From Lepidurus packardi (lineage: Eukaryota > Arthropoda > Branchiopoda > Notostraca > Triopsidae), in the NCBI GenBank assembly GCA_023053545.1, contig JAKZAN010000005.1:8060001-8124000 (forward strand): 64,000 nt of DNA. Direction: 5' to 3'. Positions 57,701 to 64,000 of this stretch are shown in pieces. The translations under genes were made by a program, and so were the position numbers. Below the pieces are notes generated by a model. That model searched no databases. It saw only the letters and a list, made by a program, of their open reading frames with translations, and had not been told where the DNA came from. Position 1 is the first letter of the stretch; each line of letters opens with the position of its first letter.

Positions 57701-60300
57701 TTGATAAAAGAGACAAATAAGCAAAGTATTTGATTAAGACGACAGCAAAAATAATCCCCACAACAGAGATAAGGATTAAATTGTTACCACTTTCATCCTC
57801 GCTAGCTGAATCTGCATGCTGATCTCGATCCGAATCGCTCTCTTCATCTGCCTCGTCGCCTGATTCCTCAGCCTCTTCATCAATAAAAGCAGACTTTTTC
57901 TTTCTTTTCTCTTTAACATCGATTTCGTCTTCCTCCAACTCCTCTTCTTCCTCGCCTTCTGATTCAGAGGTTTCATCATCCAAAATGTCTTCCATTTCTT
58001 CTTTATCTTCGCCGTCTTCTCGTATTGAAACAAAACCTATCAATTAGTACTCCCAAAAAGGGATTAAAAGTTTTTTCTTGTCACCTTCATTATTATCCAT
58101 TCCGAACTCATCTAAGTGTTTCTGTCGACTTGCTTCGCGCTTCGATATTATTTTCGATCGGAGAGCAACTTTGAGCTGGGACAAGCACGGTGTCAATTGT
58201 CCTTTTTTTTCTTCTACTTTCAGCTCGATAATTTCTCGTTCCAGCTGCACTTTCCCGTTAGCGTCAACCACCTTTTTCACGATACTAAACATAGCAAAGA
58301 ATTTAACAAAAGTAAATTATAAACATCAATTGTAAACTATTTTAAATTTCCATGCTGAAATTACCTTAACTGAGCAGGTTTCTTTTCCTTGCTAGGAGAC
58401 TTGCTTCTCGAGTGTTTCATAAATCGACTTAACAATTTCTCGTAAACCGGCGTTACTTTCTCATCCTCGTCCAAACAAACCAACTGACCCGGGCTTCCAC
58501 TTAGGTGAGGCGTGAGATTTTTCGCCTGCTTTAACGCGGACAACTTCAACATGACGAGATCCGATTTCACTTCCTTCTCTCGACTTGGGATATCCGATTT
58601 CACTTCCTTATTCCGACTTAGGAGATTGGACAATAGTTCTCTATCCAAAGCTGAATCTTCTGCTTCGACAAATGGGTCATGTACACAAGCTGCTTCTGTT
58701 ACAGTTTGGGACACCACACTACCCAGCAAATTTTCTCTGGTGATTTCGGATCCTTTTTCGTTAGTTTTTATTGATTCAGAATCCACTTGACTGCTCGAAA
58801 TGTCCATTTCCACCGCCGTATTGAACTTCTTTTTAATATCGCTTTCTTGTTGATGAGTCTCAGCATCAGAATGCTCTACGCAAGCAGCGGTTTGTTCATC
58901 TTCACAGGTTTCTTCAACTCTTAAATCCGGAACTGGAGTCGTTTCGGACACCTCTTTAACTTGCTTATCAGTATCATCTTGAAGTAGGAGTTGGGAAGTA
59001 GGATAGTGAATTGCCGTACTCTCTCCTAGACTAAAGTCTGTGTCTTTGATATGATCGCTGAGGGTTTGGGGCACGGGGGATCTAAGATCGAGATCTGCAC
59101 AACGAGGAGGCTCAGCAATTGGCTGTTCAACGTCCGAATCGGACTCGGATTTGTAAAACTGTTCTACCTCGTTTTCCCTTTCTTTAAATTGTTGTCTAGA
59201 ATAGATGTAAGGAAAAATTATTGCTAGCTTAACATACAGGTTTAAAATATCGTTTCCTTACGCAACCAGCTCTAGATCTTTGCCAGACAGTCTGGGCCCA
59301 CGCTTAGCGTTAACAGAACCAGGAAGCGCAACTCTTTTCCTTTTCAGGAAGTCGTCCAAAGTGTGGCATTTGGGCTTGTGGTACGGCAAACTGACTTGAG
59401 CGTTTCGTAAGAGGCGTTGAGATGTGCTATGTAATTCCATCAAATCCTCCTTTTTTGGCTGTTAAAAAATGACAATAAATTTCCGCATTTTTAAAAATAT
59501 TGTTTCTATCTTTACCTTGGGTGTTTTTTTAGTCCTCTCCGGTTTTACTCTGAATTTCTTTGAAATTTTCATTTTAATTTCACTCAAATCCTCTTCTGGT
59601 TCGGACTCATCCGAAATCAGGCCTTTTCCCAGTTTTGATTTCTACAAAACGTAAAGACGTAAAAATTAGCAATGTTTAAAATTGTTCTAAATGCAGTAAA
59701 TACCCAGGAGGTGAAATCTAAAAGTTTCGGTTCCGAGTTTGGCTCTTCGATATTCTTCCCAGATTTATTCTTTTCTTGGGTTTTGGAAAACTTGCTGAAC
59801 TTTTTCTTCCGTGTAAAGCTTACGATGCCTTCGGAGTCCCCACTAGAGCTAAGGCTAGCTCGTGATTTTGCATTCTTTGCTATTAGCTTATCCAGAAGCT
59901 CGTCTCCTGAGCCCGAAATGGGGCTCTTTGGGCTATCGTTGCCTTGTCTGGCTTGTTCCATTCTACCGAAGGATTCGGCTATAAAAAGCTGATCGTCTTC
60001 TGAAATGTGTTCATCAGCGATACGACTTCCATGATTAAGGGAAAATGACGAGTTCTGCTTCTTATTTAATACGTCGAATACGGTATCAGATCCTTTTGCA
60101 TGGTTAATTGTGTTCGAATTATCAGGTCTTGCAATGCTAACGCTTTCTTCTTCAGAACTACTGTCAAGAGTAAGCCGAAGACTTCTCTTCCTTCGCAGGC
60201 CAACTGCTTCCCCATCATCATTATCACGATTAAGTTTGTCTCTGTCTGCTTCGCCACCAAGAAGTTCAACAGTGGAATCCGTGATCGTCACTCCATCCAT
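54723..60300 (-). CDS. CLSPN: Claspin, replication-checkpoint adaptor (17 exons, complete)
   Basis: Minus-strand exons: 60300-59704, 59641-59516, 59458-59262, 59195-58365, 58284-58085, 58036-57788, 57691-57534, 56809-56686, 56629-56452, 56355-56168, 56116-55966, 55914-55750, 55689-55568, 55506-55385, 55321-55106, 55043-54885, 54830-54723. They total 3,891 nt and encode 1,296 residues (human claspin has about 1,339). Claspin travels with the replisome and brings CHK1 to ATR. Diagnostic segments are ELLGLCSGGFGS, FLENEAELSGSEVGSEDEDE, LKTLLDDDQREVRLLKEILL, EDGDLHTDGKARERKFRWRN and EEWRKTRFERERWIQE, closely matching the conserved vertebrate core. The rest is acidic and Ser-rich, as in the family. 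A tandem KEVKSD repeat lies in exon 4. I do not see a clear ExxxTG CHK1-binding motif; RENLLGS in exon 4 is the nearest. Confidence 0.93.
56842..57490. mobile_element. Large foldback element, family 2 (copy 2), in a claspin intron
   Basis: Two arms of about 200 bp or more are imperfect inverted copies: ACAAAGACAACTCGACAAAA on the left matches the complement of the right end (ACAAAGATGACTCGACAAAA), and the similarity continues inward through CATAATCTTTTAA and CTGCTCATTGGT. The centre contains an AT-rich tandem repeat bordered by two near-identical blocks, each of which is partly self-complementary. The element occupies 649 of the 724 bp of the intron between exons 7 and 8. No protein is encoded. 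Confidence 0.75.
57125..57250. repeat. AT-rich tandem repeat (ATAAATAATA units)
   Basis: The loop of the foldback element is a tandem array of ATATAAATAATAATAAATAAT-like units, flanked by two direct copies of a block with CACAAGGTTAGxTTAGGCGTCC and GGAGTCCGGAGTCCTTGTG (about 57047-57100 and 57256-57308). Confidence 0.75.
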
Positions 60301-60474
60301 CTTCTAAAAAAATAAAGCTATTTGTAAGCTTGAGCTTGCAATGTTATGAGCTTGTTCAGTTATATGGACTTGTGAAAATTCTTACCATGAATTGTGATGA
60401 TATAAAGGCTTTACCAACTATTTAACATTCCTTTTAATCTGGGCTACGCTTTGTTGTCCCACCTACAGCTGTTA

Positions 60475-60486
60475 TTTCGCGCCAAA
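60475..60486. promoter_or_regulatory. Consensus E2F site upstream of claspin
   Basis: TTTCGCGCCAAA is a full E2F/DP consensus, 175 bp upstream of the claspin start codon (minus strand) and 375 bp upstream of the BLVRB start (plus strand). Claspin is a known E2F-driven S-phase gene in vertebrates, so the site is well placed to control it. Effect on the plus-strand gene is unknown. Confidence 0.6.
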
Positions 60487-60564
60487 TTCCGCTTCTTCTC
60501 AATAACGACCCACGAATGTTCAACTCAAGTTCGTTCCAGTTCTCCTTCTTCCCATTAAAGAGTA

Positions 60565-60849
60565 ATGATATTATCAAAACAGGGTGCACAGGAATATCCT
60601 TCTGCGTGTATTGTTGTAACATGCTCTGCGCCTCTCAACAACGAAAATCTGTCTCTCATTGAACAGGGCATACCTTGGACGTTAGAGGCGCCTCCATCGC
60701 TAACCATCCATATTGTAAATTCTGTCCCTCTGCCGGCATTACATATAAACTATATCATTACTGAATCTTCCTTTTACTGCTTTGGCCTGTCGGCTCCGCT
60801 TGTCATTGACCATCTGTACTTACTAGTTCCGTACATTACAAGCAAGTGA
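60565..60849 (+). CDS. Small open frame (94 aa) between claspin and BLVRB, doubtful
   Basis: ATG 60565 to TGA 60849 encodes 94 residues with several hydrophobic stretches (TIHIVNSVPLPALHINYI, APLVIDHLYLLVPYI). It is not recognised and has no signal peptide. It ends 11 bp before the BLVRB start codon and in a different frame. It could be an upstream open frame in the BLVRB leader, a separate small gene, or chance. It is included because it lies between two divergent promoters where transcription is expected. Confidence 0.25.
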   Translation: MILSKQGAQEYPSACIVVTCSAPLNNENLSLIEQGIPWTLEAPPSLTIHIVNSVPLPALHINYIITESSFYCFGLSAPLVIDHLYLLVPYITSK

Positions 60850-60860
60850 ATTATCCAATA

Positions 60861-63038
60861 ATGGCCTGCAAAATAGCGATTTTCGGTGCTACTGGCATGA
60901 CGGGAGCCTGTTGCGTTGAAGCTGCTTCTAAAAAAGGTTATATATTTTCTAATGTTGTATTATTTCATTGTTTAAGTAAGATTGTTCTTGTTGATTGTTT
61001 TGGTTGAGGTTGAAGGGTTAATCTTTAGTATAACTAGCGAATTAATTTGAAAAAATATTAATTGCATCCAGATGTTTAGTGCATCAAATGTTAGTTGCAT
61101 CAAAGAGGTACAGCGCCCTGGGTTTTACTCGGAATCGTGTAGCACTATTATTCTATTTTCTAACCAAAAAGTGTGTAGCGGAAGCTTAATGTTAAACGTC
61201 AGATTTATTTGCTTATTTCTTCATTTAAAGCATTTCCCATGTCTGGCCGTATGTTACAGCGCTCGGTTTTCTACCGTACGGTTCGGCCAATAAGCCAGGA
61301 TACATCCCAAGAGGCTGTGATCGTTAACCAAGGTCACGAAGTCGAGCTCCATCATTTGCGCAAGCATGAAGCAGGCATATCCGTTATCGGTCTGAATCGC
61401 CCGAAAGCGAAAAATGCTATGAGCCAGAGATTCGTGGAGCTGTTCACAGACGCCTTGGCGCAATTGAAATACGATAAGCACGTTCGCGTGCTAATCGTTC
61501 GCAGCTTGGTACCAGGGATCTTCTGTGCGGGTGCAGATTTAAAAGAACGAGCGACTATGAAACCGGAAGACATTGGTCCTTTCGTTTCGCGTCTGAGACA
61601 GTTAGTTTCTTCCGTCGAAAATTTACCGGTACCGGTCATCGCCGCCATAGACGGGGCCGCCTTAGGGGGCGGACTGGAACTAGCATTAGGTTGCGACCTA
61701 CGTATCGCGTCTAATACAACCAAATTAGGATTGGTTGAGACAAAGTTAGCTATTCTACCAGCCGCGGGTGGTTCTCAGCGGTTACCTCGCATCATCGGAA
61801 AGCAATACGCTAAAGAACTTATTTTCACCGGCAAAATCTTAGACGGTTTGCAAGCCTATCGGTATGGTTTGGTAAACGAATCGGTAGAACAGAACCCCCA
61901 AGGTGACGCCGCCTACCAACGCGCAGTGGAAATAGCGAAAGAAATTCTACCCAATGGGCCAATTGCTGTCCGCATGGCCAAACTGGCCATCAATCGTGGA
62001 TCTGAAGTGGATCTAGAGACTGGATTGGCAATCGAAGAAGCTTGCTATGCCCAGGTCATTCCTACCAAGGATAGGTTGGAAGGGCTCAAAGCCTTCCGAG
62101 AAAAACGAGCTCCGCAATATACTGGAGAATAGTTTGAAGATAAAGAAAGCAAAGAACATTTATGAAAGTATTGACTCTAATGTAGGTATTATTATGGAAT
62201 ACATCATCTTGAAAAGATTTTCATATTTGTTTTTTGGGGTAGTGGGGTTATCACATTTTTTATTATATTTTTTTACTAGGTTTGACCATTACTGCCCTTG
62301 CAAGGAACCCAGAATTGGTACCAGCAGAAATTGCCGACAAGATAACAATGGTTAAAGGTGACGTCACGCAAGCCGAAGATGTCCTGAATGCTGTTAAAGG
62401 ACAAGACATTATTTTAGTAGTCTTGGGAACTCGGAATGATTTAAGTAAGATGATCTTTGCATTTTTAAATATTTCTTATTGTATTTTTATAATTCAGAGC
62501 CTACAACGGTAATGTCTGATGGTTTGAAAAATATTTTACAAGCCATGCATCAAGAAGGTATCAAGAAAATAGCTGTCTGCCTCTCAGGTAAATATTATTG
62601 CGTTAGTGTGTTAAAGGACTAAAGTATCAGTAATTGGATTGGGGGTTCTAAGGTTTCTTATTTTGGGAACCTGAACGTGTACCGCCTCGTTTTCACGAAA
62701 TCAACGCCGAGCATAAACGAATGTTGAATCTCTTGCAAGATCCTGCCAATGCGTCCTTGGAGTGGATTGCTGTTTTGCCGCCTCATATTGCTGGTAATTC
62801 CAAGAACTTTATGCATTTTCCTGTGATTAAGCGCTTCGTGTGACGTTTTATTTCAGATTATCCCGCTAAGGAAAAGCCATACCTAGTCACGATTGGTAAA
62901 GGTCCTGGGCGTCAAATTTCGAAATGGGAGTTAGGAGAGTTCTTGGTAAAATGCACTGAAAACTCCGAGTACAAGCATCAATTAGTTGGCTTAGCAACAC
63001 ATCCTGACTGCGTGCCACCAATGCCCCAGTTTCATTAA
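60861..63038 (+). CDS. BLVRB: Flavin reductase (NADPH) / biliverdin-IX-beta reductase
   Basis: Exons 60861-60936, 62280-62444, 62498-62587, 62653-62793 and 62857-63038 encode 217 residues (human 206). The protein starts [15 protein letters not shown] with the GATGxTG dinucleotide-binding loop of an atypical short-chain dehydrogenase fold. [39 protein letters not shown] and WIAVLPPHI are the family's conserved segments; the Ser of the CLSGF segment and the His of PPHI correspond to residues near the active site. The enzyme is cytosolic and reduces flavins and biliverdin IX-beta with NADPH. The first intron is 1,343 bp and contains the complete AUH gene on the same strand. The likely poly(A) signal is at 63355-63360. 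Confidence 0.92.
61239..62132 (+). CDS. AUH: Methylglutaconyl-CoA hydratase, mitochondrial (intronless, nested)
   Basis: A single open exon of 297 residues. Start ATG 61239 gives [20 protein letters not shown], an Arg-rich presequence without acidic residues, as expected for mitochondrial import. The body is a crotonase-fold enzyme: [31 protein letters not shown] (oxyanion hole and the AU-RNA-binding segment seen in AUH), [20 protein letters not shown] and [20 protein letters not shown] with the two expected catalytic Glu. It hydrates 3-methylglutaconyl-CoA in leucine breakdown; vertebrate AUH also binds AU-rich RNA. The gene lies wholly inside BLVRB intron 1 on the same strand. Lack of introns suggests a retroposed copy or intron loss, but no frame damage or poly-A tail is apparent. 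Confidence 0.92.
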   Translation: MSGRMLQRSVFYRTVRPISQDTSQEAVIVNQGHEVELHHLRKHEAGISVIGLNRPKAKNAMSQRFVELFTDALAQLKYDKHVRVLIVRSLVPGIFCAGADLKERATMKPEDIGPFVSRLRQLVSSVENLPVPVIAAIDGAALGGGLELALGCDLRIASNTTKLGLVETKLAILPAAGGSQRLPRIIGKQYAKELIFTGKILDGLQAYRYGLVNESVEQNPQGDAAYQRAVEIAKEILPNGPIAVRMAKLAINRGSEVDLETGLAIEEACYAQVIPTKDRLEGLKAFREKRAPQYTGE

Positions 63039-63354
63039 CCAAATACGGGTGTATTGAAAGCCGATTCTTCGGTTTGACCTCAAATGTCGCTTTATGTTTA
63101 GGTAGCTAAAATGAGGGAACAGAGTATAAAAGACGAAACCAAAGATTTACCGGAAGTTTATCTCTTGGTATATCGGAACCTAAAAGCATTTTAATGGACC
63201 AGTGCGACTTAGCAAAATGGGCAAATTAGGGTATACGGGCTTAGTGCTGGAGAGCAAAGATACTTATAGGTTATAAGTTCATCGTTCCTAGTAGAAATCT
63301 CGTTTTTAGAGTCAGACGCTTTTTTGTCACATGCCATTTATTGTATATGTGGTA

Positions 63355-63360
63355 AATAAA
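63355..63360 (+). promoter_or_regulatory. Poly(A) signal, probably BLVRB
   Basis: AATAAA lies 317 bp past the BLVRB stop codon and about 140 bp before the TATA box of the next gene. Confidence 0.5.
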
Positions 63361-63499
63361 CTCGAACCAGTATGCATTAACTTCGTTTCTAAGAATGTAG
63401 GTACTTCTAACTGAATATAAATACTATCTGCCGTTTACTAAGTTACAAATTACGAATTTCAACAAATTAAAATTTGGCTGCATAAGTTATGCCACCTTA

Positions 63500-63507
63500 T
63501 ATAAAAG
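63500..63507 (+). promoter_or_regulatory. TATA box of the last, partial gene
   Basis: TATAAAAG lies 129 bp upstream of the ATG at 63629. It would place transcription start near 63530, leaving a leader of about 100 nt. Confidence 0.5.
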
Positions 63508-63628
63508 CCCGCTCTGGGATGCTGGGAGCACCGCCGTCGGCAGTGTAGTTCTGGTATAATCCGATTGGAGCGTACAAGTTCCAACTATTTACTTCTTGCG
63601 CGTGTGTACGATTTTGTACTTTTTTGTG

Positions 63629-64000
63629 ATGAATTCAGCCAAAAGTTTAAGTTTCATTGGTGTAATAGGCAAGGTAAGCATAACATTCTTACAAGTTTGC
63701 CGATTTCTAAGTATCATTTCGTTAGTTAGCCGAGTTTTATTCTACGTCTACTTCTAGATATACAGCTTTGCCTGTTTCTGAGTTACAGTATACCGAAGTT
63801 CACTTTTGCGATTATAATTCTTATTCCGCGTTGGATGTTTCTTTTTTTTTTACATTGCAGGTTTTACAACCATGGAAAAACTTGCTAGAAACAAGACCGT
63901 GCATTAATCAACGTGCATTATCATCCATTGTGCCAAATGCACATGCTGAGATGGCAAACCAGCACGAGGAAAGTGCAGAATCTCAAGAAGATAGCCTGTA
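63629..64000 (+). CDS. Unidentified gene, 5' end only (cut by the window edge)
   Basis: Exon 1 is 63629-63673 (MNSAKSLSFIGVIGK, donor GTAAGC, phase 0). Exon 2 begins at 63861 after a T-rich tract and CATTGCAG, and is open to the window end (VLQPWKNLLETRPCINQRAL, then a Glu/Gln/Ser-rich stretch ESAESQEDSL). The N-terminus has basic and Ser residues and no acidic ones for about 20 residues, so mitochondrial targeting is possible. There is too little sequence to name it. A TATA box upstream supports a real promoter. Confidence 0.55.

Noticed and set aside
1..64000. CRISPR arrays, prophage, viral genes, rRNA genes or operons
   Set aside because: None seen; the window is ordinary animal nuclear DNA with spliced genes.

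Overview
The window is nuclear DNA from an animal. It shows spliced genes with GT/AG introns, nuclear tRNA genes, long non-coding stretches and many short inverted-repeat transposons. The large extracellular-matrix gene (papilin with a long run of papilin cassettes and many single-exon Kunitz domains) has an arrangement known from arthropod and nematode papilins rather than vertebrate ones, so an arthropod-like invertebrate is my best guess; the species cannot be named. No bacterial, viral or CRISPR features were seen. All exon models were built by hand from splice-site dinucleotides, reading phase and protein continuity.

Layout, left to right. (1) 756-1772, minus: a CREBZF/Zhangfei-type bZIP factor. 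(2) 1837-13067: mostly empty, but holding a selenocysteine tRNA gene (9987-10073) with a type-3 Pol III style upstream TATA box. (3) 13068-33178, plus: a papilin gene of at least 41 exons (about 2,675 residues; the first exon is not located). Its domains are a signal peptide, an ADAMTS-like core with 7 TSP1 repeats, a Ser-Gly/acidic linker, 13 papilin cassettes, 11 Kunitz domains, an antistasin-like domain, a WAP domain, 3 Ig domains and a PLAC domain. (4) 33179-47932: gene-poor, with one tentative small spliced gene (36794-38583), a foldback element and degenerate tandem repeats. (5) 47933-52839: two paralogous PH-domain genes facing each other tail to tail, with identical lengths for the two PH exons. 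(6) 53149-53230: a serine tRNA (anticodon CGA), followed by a 0.7 kb inverted-repeat element. (7) 54723-60300, minus: a complete 17-exon claspin gene with a consensus E2F site upstream. (8) 60861-63038, plus: a BLVRB (flavin/biliverdin-IXb reductase) gene whose first intron contains a complete, intronless AUH (methylglutaconyl-CoA hydratase) gene on the same strand. (9) 63629 onward: the start of an unidentified gene with a TATA box.

Most notable beyond the genes: a family of TA-flanked inverted-repeat MITEs of about 400-430 bp in three copies, two of them making up most of papilin introns; a second foldback family in two copies, one forming nearly all of a claspin intron; the nested AUH gene; and the inverted PH-gene pair. 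The genes appear to be unrelated in function (transcription, matrix, checkpoint, metabolism) and there is no sign of an operon.
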